Part shown: piece after piece, positions 18,885 through 28,900 of the stretch
How positions within the stretch are numbered: the stretch's first letter is position 1
Layout: the number at the start of each line of letters is the position of its first letter
From: Bacteroidota bacterium
GTDB taxonomy: Bacteria; Bacteroidota; Bacteroidia; Bacteroidales; SZUA-534
NCBI GenBank assembly: GCA_003250355.1
Contig: QKGS01000002.1
Coordinates: 33,710-97,709, forward strand
Length of the DNA stretch: 64,000 nucleotides
Direction of reading: 5' to 3'
The notes under the pieces: model-generated
What the model was told of the DNA's origin: nothing
The model's database searches: none
The model's input: the letters and a program-made list of their open reading frames with translations, nothing else
Translations under genes and position numbers: made by a program

Positions 18885-20321
18885 TTATTCAAAAAACTCT
18901 TTTTTAAAATTTACCAAATATAGCCTTTCAACCGGTCGGGTAAATGCCGTATAAAGCCATCGAAGGTATTCAATATCTACCATTTCGTCGGTGAGCCATC
19001 CTTGGTCAACAAATACAGCTTTCCACTGTCCACCTTGTGCTTTATGGCAGGTTATGGCATAACTGTATTTAATTTGCAAAGCATTGAAGTATGGGTTCTC
19101 TTTTACTTTTTTATATTTTTCTTTTTTTGCCTTTACGTCTGCATAGTCTTCAAGTACTGTGTAAAACAATCGGTTACTGTCGTCGCGGCTAAGCGAGGCT
19201 GTTTCTGTTTTAAGTGTATCGAGCATTATTTTTGCATCAATTTCCAGGTCGGGGTAATCGGCAAGCTTTAACGACACATCGGCAAAACGGAAGCCATACA
19301 GCTCTTTGTATTTTCCTATTCGGGTTATTTCGGCTATATCGCCATTGGCAATAAAGTCGGTATTTTGCAATTCTTGATCTTTGAGCCAAAAGTAATTGTT
19401 TTTAACTATCATAAGCTGATCGCCGGTACCTAACTCTTCTTCGCGCCACAAAATAGAACTACGTATTCCTTCATTGTACCGGTTTGCACGCTTATTGGAA
19501 CGACAAACAACCATAGTGTTTTCTATTCCAAATTCGTTGTAACAATTATCGATTTCCTGTATTAAATCTTCGCCCGATATTCTAATTATATCGCCAAACT
19601 CTTCTGTCTCAAGTATAGGGTATCCACCTTTATCGGCTTCTATTTGTTCGCGTATTTTAGTAGCATTTACTAATATACCCGATTGCTTTTGCTGACGAAC
19701 CACTTCGGTAAGCTCTTTACAAATAACTGTAAAACCCATACTCTTAATTACTTGAGGGTCGAGTGCAGGGCTTATATTTAAACCAACAGGTGGTAACTGG
19801 GCTACATCGCCAACCAAAATTAAGCGACAATCAACACCCGAGTATACAAATTCAATAAGGTCGTCGAGCAAACGGCCTGTACCAAATACCGAATTTTCGC
19901 CTGTTCCGTTCGATAACATTGAAGCCTCATCGACTATAAACAGCGTTCGCTTATGCAAATTTTTATCAAGCACAAATTCACCTATCCCGTCAGTAATTGC
20001 TTTTTGCCGGTATATTTTTTTATGTATAGTTGATGCCGGCTTACCCGAATATCCTGAAATAACCTTGGCCGCCCTACCCGTAGGGGCAAGCAACACTGTT
20101 CGTATTTGCAACTTGGGCATAGAATTAACTATTGTACTTATAATAGTAGTTTTACCTGTTCCGGCATATCCTTTCAAAAGAAATATTTTATCGGGGTCGG
20201 CTTTAGGATTTGAATAATCCCAAACAAAGTCGGCTAAAGCTTCAAAAGCCTCACTTTGATTCTTTGTAGGTTTATGTTTCAGATTGGAGATAAAAATATC
20301 CTTAATATGATTTTTTACCAT
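18885..20321 (-). CDS. RecD2-like ATP-dependent DNA helicase
   Basis: Superfamily 1B helicase, 478 residues. It has Walker A LKGYAGTGKTTIIS (about 48-61), Walker B LFIVDEASMLS (about 128-138), motif III LVGDVAQLPPVG, and a UvrD_C_2 end with YAITCHKAQGGQW and YTAFTRPVERLYLV. It lacks the long N-terminal domain of full RecD2, so it is the short form common in Bacteroidota. Expected to unwind DNA 5' to 3' in repair or recombination. The gene is monocistronic and divergent from the next gene. Confidence 0.9.
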   Translation of the reverse strand: MVKNHIKDIFISNLKHKPTKNQSEAFEALADFVWDYSNPKADPDKIFLLKGYAGTGKTTIISTIVNSMPKLQIRTVLLAPTGRAAKVISGYSGKPASTIHKKIYRQKAITDGIGEFVLDKNLHKRTLFIVDEASMLSNGTGENSVFGTGRLLDDLIEFVYSGVDCRLILVGDVAQLPPVGLNISPALDPQVIKSMGFTVICKELTEVVRQQKQSGILVNATKIREQIEADKGGYPILETEEFGDIIRISGEDLIQEIDNCYNEFGIENTMVVCRSNKRANRYNEGIRSSILWREEELGTGDQLMIVKNNYFWLKDQELQNTDFIANGDIAEITRIGKYKELYGFRFADVSLKLADYPDLEIDAKIMLDTLKTETASLSRDDSNRLFYTVLEDYADVKAKKEKYKKVKENPYFNALQIKYSYAITCHKAQGGQWKAVFVDQGWLTDEMVDIEYLRWLYTAFTRPVERLYLVNFKKEFFE

Positions 20322-20486
20322 TTATTATTGAAATTAAACAGCCTTATAATTGCTGAACTAAAAATATTTTTAAATTTGCAACCAAACATACGCAAAGTAA
20401 AATTTATTTTATGGAATTTTCTTTGCATTTACTCTAATGTGAAATAAGTATTTTAAATTTATTAAAAAAGATAAAATCAAAAACAG

Positions 20487-21101
20487 ATGAAAAAAGTAAT
20501 TCAGGTAGTATTGGCAGCAGTTATGCTTTTGTTGGCATATATGTTAGTAAATAGCATTACAGCACCTATTGAATTTAAAAAGGAACAAGAGAAGCGTTAT
20601 GCTGAGGTAATTCAAAATCTTAAAGATATTCGCACATTAGAGTTAGCATACAAAGAAGTATACGGAAAATTTACCGGTAGCTTTGATACGTTAATAAACT
20701 TTGCTAAATACGATTCACTACCTATTATATTCAAAAAAGGTGAAATACCTGAAGATATGCTAGGCAAAATCACTGAGCGTGAGGCTATTAAACAAGGGCT
20801 TATTATCCGTGACACTATGAAAGTTAATGTTCTTGATTCACTTTTTGTTGATGGCTATCCAATTGACTCATTGCGTTTTATCCCATTTGCATTAGGCAAA
20901 CAATTTGCATTAGGACAAGGAACTATTAAAACAGGTTCGGGTTTAATTGTAAATGTATTTGAAGCAAAAGCTCCAAGCAAATACATACTTCATGACCTTG
21001 ACAAGCAAATGGTTATAAATTTCAACGATGGCCTTGACTATAAAGGCTTAAAAGTTGGTTCTCTTGTTGAAACTAACAACTCTGCAGGTAACTGGGAGTA
21101 A
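20487..21101 (+). CDS. conserved membrane-anchored hypothetical protein
   Basis: 204 residues, with one N-terminal membrane segment (about 5-22, VIQVVLAAVMLLLAYMLV) followed by a periplasmic or extracytoplasmic domain with short helical and beta regions (QNLKDIRTLELAYKEVYGKF). I recognise it only as a conserved Bacteroidota protein without known function. It is the first gene of a plus-strand cluster with DUF3822, rsmD and a nuclease. In 20322-20486 the AT-rich spacer shows a poor match to the -7 consensus. Confidence 0.72.
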   Translation: MKKVIQVVLAAVMLLLAYMLVNSITAPIEFKKEQEKRYAEVIQNLKDIRTLELAYKEVYGKFTGSFDTLINFAKYDSLPIIFKKGEIPEDMLGKITEREAIKQGLIIRDTMKVNVLDSLFVDGYPIDSLRFIPFALGKQFALGQGTIKTGSGLIVNVFEAKAPSKYILHDLDKQMVINFNDGLDYKGLKVGSLVETNNSAGNWE

Positions 21102-21126
21102 TTATTTTACTTTAAAATTTGATATT

Positions 21127-21984
21127 TTGATTGAAAGTTACCGTTTTACCGACAAATCTTTCGATAATAATAATATTGCAAATTATCACTTATCCCTTCA
21201 GGTTTACCCGAAGGGATTTTCTTTTTGCATACTCGACAGGTCAAGAAATAAATACATTGCCTTATCGCACTATTATTACAATAAAATTAAGTCGTACAAT
21301 ATCTTATTGAGTGAAATAGAAGATATATTCAACAACTCTACTGAGCTACAACACAACTATCAACACATAAAACTGATGTTTGCCACACCTAAAGCCACAA
21401 TGGTACCTTCGTCGTACTATGAAGAGGGTGCCGGTGAAGATTTTTTTAAGTTTAATCATGAACTAAGTAAGGGTGAAATAATACAAACAAATTTTATTTA
21501 TGGCAATGAATCGGAAATTATTTATTGTATTCCCGAAGCAATTTCAGCTTTCTTTAAAAGCAAATATCATAATGTAACCATATATCATCAGGCTTGCCCA
21601 TTTATTGAAGAGATAATTCTGAAAAACAAATCGCAAAATAATCTTAGGAGTGTTTTTCTTAATATATATCAGGCTTTCTTCGATGTAGCATGGATCGATA
21701 ATGCTGAACTTAAGCTATTCAATTCATTTGCATATACAAATAATAACGATTTTCAGTATTTTTTGCTCAATGTATTTGAGCAGCTAAAACTGTCGGCAGT
21801 TGATATTCCTGTTGTAATAACAGGGCTAGTGCAAAAAAACGATTCACGAATTGAAATAGTAAAGCGGTATTTTAAATATGTGAATTTTATGGAACACCCC
21901 GACCATTTTGAGTACAGTTATGGATTTAATGAGTATCCTAACCATTTTTTTACAAATATGTTAAATCTTTATCAATGCGGATAA
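21127..21984 (+). CDS. DUF3822 family protein
   Basis: About 285 residues, of the Bacteroidota-specific DUF3822 family, which has an actin-like ATPase-type fold in predictions but no proven function. The family pattern is seen at the start (ESYRFTDKSFD then YHLSLQVYPKGFSFCILD). The frame is open from an upstream TTG at 21055, which would overlap the previous gene by 47 bases; no ATG exists before about 21376. I placed the start at TTG 21127 because it gives the family N terminus. The 3' end overlaps rsmD by 10 bases, an arrangement that is typical in this phylum. Confidence 0.78.
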   Translation: MIESYRFTDKSFDNNNIANYHLSLQVYPKGFSFCILDRSRNKYIALSHYYYNKIKSYNILLSEIEDIFNNSTELQHNYQHIKLMFATPKATMVPSSYYEEGAGEDFFKFNHELSKGEIIQTNFIYGNESEIIYCIPEAISAFFKSKYHNVTIYHQACPFIEEIILKNKSQNNLRSVFLNIYQAFFDVAWIDNAELKLFNSFAYTNNNDFQYFLLNVFEQLKLSAVDIPVVITGLVQKNDSRIEIVKRYFKYVNFMEHPDHFEYSYGFNEYPNHFFTNMLNLYQCG

Positions 21985-22508
21985 TAAGCGGAAAATTCAG
22001 ACGCAAACAAATAAATCCACCTAAGAATTTTAGAGCACGGCCAACTACCGATATAGCCAAAGAGAGCTTGTTTAATGTTATTGAAAACAATTTCAGTATT
22101 GATGAAATAAGCGTACTTGACCTTTTTAGCGGAACCGGCAGTATAAGCTTTGAATTTGCCAGTCGTGAGTGTGCAGATATTACAAGTATAGAACTTAATT
22201 ATCACCATTTTTCGTTTATAAAAAAAACAATTGATGAGCTAAATATTGCCAACCAAATACAAGCGGTAAAGACCAATACATTTGTTTATTTAAAAACCTG
22301 TAAGCGCAAATTCGATATAATATTTGCCGACCCTCCGTATGATTTGGAAGGGATAGAAAAAATTCCTGAAATGGTATTTGGCAAAGAGCTTATTAATAGT
22401 GACGGTTGGCTTATTGTAGAACATTCGGAGGGGACTAACCTTAGCAATCATCCCAACTTTTGGATGCAAAAGAAATATGGAAAAGTAAATTTTAGTTTTT
22501 TTAAGTAA
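21975..22508 (+). CDS. rsmD: 16S rRNA (guanine966-N2)-methyltransferase RsmD
   Basis: SAM-dependent methyltransferase, 177 residues, modifying G966 of 16S rRNA during 30S assembly. Motifs: N-terminal MRIISGKFRRKQI and ARPTTDIAKESLFNVIEN, SAM-binding VLDLFSGTGSISFEF (about 45-59) and the catalytic FADPPYDL (about 115-122). Overlaps the DUF3822 gene by 10 bases and the next gene by one base, so the three are translated as a unit. Confidence 0.94.
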   Translation: MRIISGKFRRKQINPPKNFRARPTTDIAKESLFNVIENNFSIDEISVLDLFSGTGSISFEFASRECADITSIELNYHHFSFIKKTIDELNIANQIQAVKTNTFVYLKTCKRKFDIIFADPPYDLEGIEKIPEMVFGKELINSDGWLIVEHSEGTNLSNHPNFWMQKKYGKVNFSFFK

Positions 22509-23242
22509 TGGTGAAATATTTATCGTTTGTACTGTTCATAGTTTTATCGGCTTGCAGTGTTAACAAGCAAACAGCCATACAAGAGCCTAAGCTGAAAAAA
22601 TCAGATAACTATGTTACCCATTCAAGTTATTCACTAGTATTTAACCAAAATACCAAACAAGCTGATTGGGTTGCTTATAAGCTTGCCTACTATCAGTTAG
22701 ATAAGAATTATACGCGTAAAAATAAGTTTACACCTGATACTGTTCAATCAATAGTAACAGCTACTAATAACGATTATAAAAAATCGGGGTACGACCGCGG
22801 GCATTTGGTTCCTGCGGCCGACCGAATATGGAATGAGCAGGCATTGGAAGAGACTTTTTTATTCAGTAATATATCGCCACAACTCCCATCTTTTAATCGC
22901 GGTGTGTGGAAAAGTATTGAAGAGCAAACACGAGTTTGGGCAGAGTTGTACGACAGTATTTATATATGTACCGGGCCTTATTTTGAGAATACCGATATTT
23001 CAATTGGTGAGAATGTAACAGTACCTACTCACTTTTATAAAACCATACTTGTGTACAACGATACTATTCAGCAAGCTGTAGCATTCTTTTTTCCACATTC
23101 AAATATTACAGATGATTTTTTAAACTACTCTGCTCCTATTGACAGTATTGAACAAATACTAAAAATTGATTTGTACCATTTACTGCCCAATAAAGTTGAA
23201 AAGAGAATAGAAGAAACTGTAGATAGAAATTTTTGGAAGTAG
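22508..23242 (+). CDS. DNA/RNA non-specific endonuclease (NUC1 family), lipoprotein
   Basis: Sugar-nonspecific nuclease of the beta-beta-alpha-metal type, 244 residues. The N terminus has a lipoprotein signal (hydrophobic segment then lipobox LSAC, Cys about 16), so it is anchored to the envelope. The active-site motif YDRGHLVPAADR (about 97-108) contains the catalytic His, and the downstream Asn is in FSNISPQLPSFNRGVW. It could degrade extracellular nucleic acid for nutrition. It starts at the last base of rsmD. Confidence 0.93.
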   Translation: MVKYLSFVLFIVLSACSVNKQTAIQEPKLKKSDNYVTHSSYSLVFNQNTKQADWVAYKLAYYQLDKNYTRKNKFTPDTVQSIVTATNNDYKKSGYDRGHLVPAADRIWNEQALEETFLFSNISPQLPSFNRGVWKSIEEQTRVWAELYDSIYICTGPYFENTDISIGENVTVPTHFYKTILVYNDTIQQAVAFFFPHSNITDDFLNYSAPIDSIEQILKIDLYHLLPNKVEKRIEETVDRNFWK

Positions 23243-23284
23243 ATGAAAATAATTTGATTTTTTTTCAAAAAACAAGCATTGATA

Positions 23285-23315
23285 TTTGTATTTAATAAAA
23301 AATAGATTACTTTTG
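23285..23315 (+). promoter_or_regulatory. promoter of the tRNA-Asp pair
   Basis: TTTG (23285-23288), a 19-base spacer, and TACTTTTG (23308-23315) match the Bacteroidota sigma consensus TTTG-N19-TAnnTTTG exactly. This is the best promoter in the window and serves as an internal reference for the CRISPR repeat and tracrRNA promoters. Confidence 0.8.
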
Positions 23316-23396
23316 CATCGCCTTTAGAAATAAAGGGTAGCGATAGAGATGAGAACATCTCACAGTTCTGAAAAGTGATGATTTAATTAAGAGTTT

Positions 23397-23470
23397 GGTC
23401 TGGTAGTTCAGTTGGTTAGAATGCCGGCCTGTCACGCCGGAGGTCGCGAGTTCGAGTCTCGTCCAGACCG
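23397..23470 (+). tRNA. tRNA-Asp (GTC)
   Basis: Cloverleaf with acceptor stem GGTCTGG / CCAGACC and discriminator G. The anticodon arm CCGGC-CTGTCAC-GCCGG gives anticodon GTC. CCA is not encoded. Confidence 0.98.
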
Positions 23471-23505
23471 CTTATTAAACTCTTATTATAAATATAATTA
23501 CCATT

Positions 23506-23579
23506 GGTCTGGTAGTTCAGTTGGTTAGAATGCCGGCCTGTCACGCCGGAGGTCGCGAGTTCGAGTCTCGTCCAGACCG
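23506..23579 (+). tRNA. tRNA-Asp (GTC), second identical copy
   Basis: Identical in sequence to the copy at 23397-23470, with a 35-base spacer between them. Anticodon GTC; CCA not encoded. The two are probably cotranscribed and end at the terminator that follows. Confidence 0.98.
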
Positions 23580-23581
23580 CA

Positions 23582-23616
23582 AAAAGCTTCTCAGTATTGA
23601 GAGGCTTTTTTTATTG
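23582..23616 (+). terminator. terminator of the tRNA-Asp operon
   Basis: Stem AAAAGCTTCTCA / TGAGAGGCTTTT with a GTAT loop and a T run. Confidence 0.9.
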
Positions 23617-23683
23617 ACTGATAATTTGTTTATAATATTGACATTCAATATGTTGATAGAAAAAATAGAATCAGCAGCGAATA

Positions 23684-24321
23684 AATTGCTTTCAAATTGT
23701 TCTTTGATATATTTAGCACAGCCCCTTATATAATCGCTACACTTGATGATTTGTTGTGAATTGCTTTCAAATTGTTCTTTGATATATTTAGCACAGCCCA
23801 ATAAATCTTAATGCAGTAATTCCACCTGTTGTGAATTGCTTTCAAATTGTTCTTTGATATATTTAGCACAGCTTTTTTATGAAACTTGTAAATGCTCCTA
23901 TTGTTGTGAATTGCTTTCAAATTGTTCTTTGATATATTTAGCACAGCTAGTCGCTGATAGTACAGGCACTTACAAGTGTTGTGAATTGCTTTCAAATTGT
24001 TCTTTGATATATTTAGCACAGCAACGATTGACGGAACTTGTATTTTAAAAGCGTTGTGAATTGCTTTCAAATTGTTCTTTGATATATTTAGCACAGCGTA
24101 TGGCTTGGCTAAGTTTAGTTGCGTATGTTGTGAATTGCTTTCAAATTGTTCTTTGATATATTTAGCACAGCCAGTTTTCAGTTTTACAGCAGGGGTTCGC
24201 AGTTGTGAATTGCTTTCAAATTGTTCTTTGATATATTTAGCACAGCCAGGCGTATTCGATGACGCAGAAAGCCAGTGTTGTGAATTGCTTTCAAATTGTT
24301 CTTTGATATATTTAGCACAGC
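23684..24321 (+). CRISPR. type II-C CRISPR array, 9 repeats and 8 spacers
   Basis: Repeat of 45 nt beginning GTTGTGAATTGCTTTC and ending ATATATTTAGCACAGC. Full copies start at 23753, 23828, 23903, 23978, 24053, 24127, 24202 and 24277. The first copy (23684-23722) lacks the leading GTTGTG. Spacers are 30 nt except the sixth (29 nt, 24098-24126). The tracrRNA at 30633 has the matching anti-repeat, so crRNAs read on the plus strand, opposite to the cas genes. Each repeat holds TTG-N19-TATATTTA, a likely promoter. The degenerate repeat at the tRNA side suggests new spacers enter at the cas2 side. Confidence 0.98.
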
Positions 24322-24390
24322 ATACCCAAGGGTATATGTCCGATAATCAAAGTATTAGCTATAAATATAGAAAAGAAAAAACTATAAATA

Positions 24391-24427
24391 AAAAGCTGCT
24401 TTCCGGTTATGGAAAGCGGCTTTTTTA
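24391..24427. terminator. bidirectional terminator between CRISPR array and cas2
   Basis: Stem AAAAGCTGCTTTCC / GGAAAGCGGCTTTT with loop GGTTAT and T runs on both strands. It can end pre-crRNA from the left and cas mRNA from the right. Confidence 0.88.
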
Positions 24428-24445
24428 GTTTCTAATATTTTATAA

Positions 24446-24793
24446 TTAAAAAAGTTCGAGCTGCTGTGGTGTGTCGGGGCGTTTTGTTACCGATTCGCCT
24501 TTAAAGAACTCCATCATACCAAATTGCTTGTCGGTTAGAGTAAATACAATTACTTCCCCTTTAGGTGGCAATACCGATTTTACCCGGTGTATATGCACAT
24601 CGGCATTTTGGCGGCTGTTACAGTGGCGAATATATATACTGAATTGCATCATGGCAAAACCATCTTGTTGTAAGCATTTGCGAAATTTACCGGCATGTTT
24701 GCGGTCGGTTTTGTTTTCGGTAGGCAAATCAAAAAATACAAATACCCACATAATTCTATACTGGTTTAATCGGGTTAATTCATTTTGGCGCAT
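24446..24793 (-). CDS. cas2: CRISPR-associated endoribonuclease Cas2 (type II)
   Basis: 115-residue Cas2. The ferredoxin-like start MWVFVFFDLPTENKTDRK carries the conserved Asp, followed by FRKCLQQDGFAMMQFSIYIR and the strand GEVIVFTLTDKQF. In the adaptation complex a Cas2 dimer bridges two Cas1 dimers to insert new spacers. Last gene of the cas9-cas1-cas2 set and next to the array, as usual in type II-C. Confidence 0.97.
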   Translation of the reverse strand: MRQNELTRLNQYRIMWVFVFFDLPTENKTDRKHAGKFRKCLQQDGFAMMQFSIYIRHCNSRQNADVHIHRVKSVLPPKGEVIVFTLTDKQFGMMEFFKGESVTKRPDTPQQLELF

Positions 24794-24853
24794 GGCGAAT
24801 AATAATTAATCGGTGTACATTCTGCGTTTTATTTTTTTTATAAATAATATGGG

Positions 24854-25792
24854 TTATAAAACAGGATATACAATTTTTCGGCTTTCTCCTTCAAAACATT
24901 TGCGAACCGATGCTGTGGTTCGTTGTACACCTACCATTAGCGGGCTAGTTTGCCCTTCAATATTAATATCGATAGTAGCTATGCCCAACAAACGGGTTTT
25001 AACAGTTGTATCTAACTCCTGAAGCTGCAACCCCTCTTTTATTAACCCAAGTACAATAGTGTCGATATACGGACGAAAAGGCTCCATTATGTCGTCGGCT
25101 AGGCAGTAAGGGTTGTACTTATTTTTATGGTGAATACCTAAAGCGGTAAATAATCCGCTGCCCACCAGCGAACGTGCAACAATTGCGCGGAGTATAGAGT
25201 AACCATAGTTTAATACACTGTTGGGTGCTCCTCCGTATCGGTGGCGACGAAACGATTCGTATTGTTCAAAAATATTGTCCCAATAGTATGCCGCAGCGCG
25301 GGCTTCGTAATTGTCGGGGTCGCCGCTTTTTACTTGGCTTGCCCAGTATAGCATATTTTCAATATCGGTTCCAAGGCTGTGCAGTACGGCTGCCTGATTT
25401 TCAATTTTTGCAATTACTGTTTGCTGCCACATATTCTTTCTTAGTGGTTGGCTCGATTCAAGCTGGGCGTTCATTTTCTCGGTAAATGCATGGTGCTGAG
25501 CCATTGGGAGCATTAAGCCATAAGGAAGGTGTTGTGCATTGCACGAAAGTATAGCGGCATTATTATCCATAAGTGCACTAATAAGTCCGTGGGTAATGGT
25601 TATTTGCTGATTTTCAAGCACTATCATCCCAATATCTTCAATAGGTACGGTTTTCGATTCCGGTTTAGTACTTACATTGGTTAACTCACTATTAACCGAT
25701 GAGTTATTATTTTGAGGGTACTCAATTACTAATTGTGCATCTCTCTTTTTAAGGTAGCACGGGTTTCCGAAAAATAATGTTCTTTTAATCAT
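24854..25792 (-). CDS. cas1: CRISPR-associated endonuclease Cas1 (type II)
   Basis: 312-residue integrase that inserts spacers at the array. N-terminal beta domain (RTLFFGNPCYLKKRDAQLVI), then the helical catalytic domain with NYGYSILRAIVARSLVGSGL and the His and acidic ligands in ALGIHHKNKYNPYCLADDIM followed by EPFRPYID. It lies 60 bases upstream of cas2. No cas4 or csn2 gene is present, which makes the locus type II-C. Confidence 0.97.
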   Translation of the reverse strand: MIKRTLFFGNPCYLKKRDAQLVIEYPQNNNSSVNSELTNVSTKPESKTVPIEDIGMIVLENQQITITHGLISALMDNNAAILSCNAQHLPYGLMLPMAQHHAFTEKMNAQLESSQPLRKNMWQQTVIAKIENQAAVLHSLGTDIENMLYWASQVKSGDPDNYEARAAAYYWDNIFEQYESFRRHRYGGAPNSVLNYGYSILRAIVARSLVGSGLFTALGIHHKNKYNPYCLADDIMEPFRPYIDTIVLGLIKEGLQLQELDTTVKTRLLGIATIDINIEGQTSPLMVGVQRTTASVRKCFEGESRKIVYPVL

Positions 25793-25812
25793 GAGGATTG
25801 ATATTTTAGTTT

Positions 25813-25931
25813 GGGGCTGTCCAAAAACTTCAGATTAGTCAAGGGGTGAATTGCTAATTATTTGCAATACAGTAATTTGTCATTTGAGAATTCTAACAAA
25901 TCTATTCACCCCGTGACTTTTTGGACACCAC
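25813..25931. mobile_element. MITE-like inverted-repeat element between cas1 and cas9
   Basis: Ends read GGGGCTGTCCAAAAA on the left and TTTTTGGACACC on the right, with inner arms GTCAAGGGGTGAAT and ATTCACCCCGTGAC also inverted. The left arm has about 10 extra bases between the two blocks. About 119 bases with no ORF; the GTCCAAAAA tips resemble ends of common DDE insertion sequences. Confidence 0.6.
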
Positions 25932-25944
25932 AAAATATGTTGTG

Positions 25945-28900
25945 TTAACGAATTATATTTGTAATGTTTCCTAAGCGGTCAACTTCAAGTTTCCAACTAA
26001 CATCTTTTATTGATACATTTTCAAACTTAGCTGTTTTATTATCGAAACTTGAGTCAATTTCTTTTGGTGCAATAGCAATAGATAAAGTATTAGGTGTAAA
26101 ATAGCAGGTAACTCCTGAAAAATCGTTTACTTTCATAATTCTACCTACCTGTTCCTTATTTAAGTTACCAAAATCAACACTTGTAGGGTTTTCTAATTCT
26201 GATTGAGTTGGAACATAAACCAAATCGTTTGGTGATAGTACAAACAATAATTTACCTTTTTCGGCATTAACAGGTACCGGTATGCGTTCGCTTTTTGGCA
26301 AAGCGGCAACTTGTTTTTGGTGTTCAATAACTATGTTTAAAGGTATGGTTTCAAACTCACGTTTTTGTTTTTCAACGTTCCAATAAATGGCAAAAAACAG
26401 GTTTGTACCCTGTGCAGCTTCAACATATTTTGTATGTTTATTGCCAGTATATCCTACGTTAAATTTGCTACCCTCCTCATATATTCTAACTTTATATATA
26501 GGTTGGTGGAACTTTCCATTGTTTAATGCAATAATATTTTTATTAAGTTCTTCAATACCATCGGGGTTAAATGCTAATTCAAATTGTTCTTTTCCGTTTT
26601 CAAGGGTATAGTTTTTCAAATGGCGTTCAAGTATCGTTTTAATACCCGAATCGGTAATTCTATCAAATTGCTTACGGGTAAGTTTATCGGTAAGCATGGT
26701 ACGCACAGCAGTTGCATTTTGAGTGTAAGTATATATTTCAACTGTTTTTACATCTTTATTATCAATAATATATGGATTATCTTTAAAGTATTTAGCAACA
26801 GCTTTTTCATTATTTCCGGCAGCGTATAGTTGCTTAATTTTTGACTTTAGGTTTTTATCAACCAAATTTTCCCAATCTTTAATACCATTAATAAATGAAA
26901 CCTCTTTTTTAATCCTCACACTCACCGCACCACTAACGGTTTCTTTGTGCATAGGCTTACGAATAGCCCAGTTGTCGCCCTTGGTTTGCTTAACAAGTTC
27001 TTTTTTCAGATGCCCGTTTTTTTCAACCCACTTCCATGTTTTATTGTTAGTTTTATTTATTACTCGTGTATTTTGCTTAATGCTAATAACTGTTGTTTGT
27101 AAATGGGTTAAAGCCTGTGTTGAGAACGAAATCCAAGGTAATAAATAATGTGTAGGTACTTTTATAAGTTTACTTTCACCTGTTTTTTTGTCTTTAATTT
27201 GACGTTCTTCAATTTTGCGAAATTTACTAACCAGTCCATAGTTGGTTCGGCTAGTGTTAAGTGATGTAATATAGTTCACATGGTCTTTGGTAGTACAAGC
27301 AATAACCAATGCATCGAGGGCATGATGTCGGTGGTCAATCCGTTTTTTGTTGAAATTACGTTTTAAATCGTCGGGTACTTCACAGCGGAACGCATTTATC
27401 TCTTTATCGAAATATCCGAAATTATTTGAGCTTGTAATTTCATTTAATCGCATAAATCGTGGAGCAACTATTTCGTTCCATTTGTCATTTAACCCCCAGT
27501 CTTGTTTTAGTTTTGATGTAATAGCACCTGTAACCGGAACAATGTTTTTTGAAGTAGCTTCTTGCTCGTCATCTTCTTTTACAATATTGCTAAGTAACGA
27601 CTTTACCAGCTTGCTTATATAACGGCTGTCGTTCATTTGTCGCTCAATAAATCCTTCGGGTATATCTTCGCTCAATAGTTTGGTGAGCTTAGTGCGGTTT
27701 CGCTTAAAATATTGGTTGCAGTGGGTTTCATATTCCTGTAACGAAAGCAGATTAACAATTTTGCCACCATTTAAAGTTACACTTCGCAAAGGCGGATTTT
27801 TTAAAAACTCGTAGGCTGTCATGCTGCTTTTAAGCTGGTTTACTTCGCTTTCGCAAATAATTTTGTTGCTCATTGAATCATCGAAATATCGTGCCTGAGG
27901 TATAATATGTTCAATCTGATAATCTGATGTAAACAATCGGCTCAGAGGAATCATGTCGCCGGTATATGGCGAGCGATAACCTTGTTCAAGCCATAGTTTA
28001 TAACGCTTTATATCGTTTACCGACGGCGAACTGTTTTTTCGTATTTTGTCAATATCATCGTTACTTACTTTTGAAAAATCGGCGTTAGGATTTTGGTAAA
28101 CACCCTCTTCGTATATTTTAAGTATTTCCTGATGGCTGGGCGAATAAGGGCGAACATCGCCTTCGGTTAAGTCGTCGTTCATTAATTCTGTTAGTAGTTC
28201 ACGAATACGCTGGTTTGTATTTTCGTTTTCGATATTTCGAGCCGATAATTGTTTTCTTTTATCGGCCGGGTTTTTCATTTCACGCCCAAGTTCTATATGT
28301 ATTTCATTGAAATATTTTTCAGCGCTATTGCCATAATGTTGCCATATATCGCGTACAGTACGCAATGTTTCGGTTACAACCTGCTCCACTATTGGGTTGC
28401 GAAGGCTGTGTTGTTTAAATTCATTTAAATATTTGTCAATATCAGACGGTTTATTCCATTTAGTATTATCGCCCGATTCGGAATGGCGGTTGTATACCAC
28501 ATAACAAGCCAGCCAAACAGGCAAGCCTTTAAAGTTGCTAATATCGGTTAAGTTAATAGCTTTTTCGCGTACACGATTTGCAATTTTTTCATCGTACTCG
28601 GCAGTAAGTATTTTGTTTATTCTATTTAAAGTTGAATTGCCAATGTTTTCTTCGTTCCAGTATTTACCTATCCGCATTAATGGCAGCAACTTGTTTAATG
28701 CTTTATATGAATAAGCACCATAATCGTTGTTGAATGGTTTAAAGTTTTTAAATGCAGCAAAGAATGAAGTTTCATCAATACTATATTTTGCAGCAAATTT
28801 CTTTAAGGCTTGCTCATATTCGTTTTTATCTTTTACCGAATAAATAATGTGCCAAAGGTGCTGTTCTATCTCTTTGGTTAAGAACACTTCGGGGATTAGG

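Noticed and set aside
23723..24276. Spacers matching the resident prophage
   Set aside because: No match was noticed by eye among the eight spacers, but this was not an exhaustive search, so no claim is made.
23521..24428. Several ORFs with repeating peptide units (LLSNCSLIYLAQ, LNISKNNLKAIHN) over the CRISPR array
   Set aside because: They are translations of the 45-nt CRISPR repeat and its complement; period and identity fit the array, not genes.
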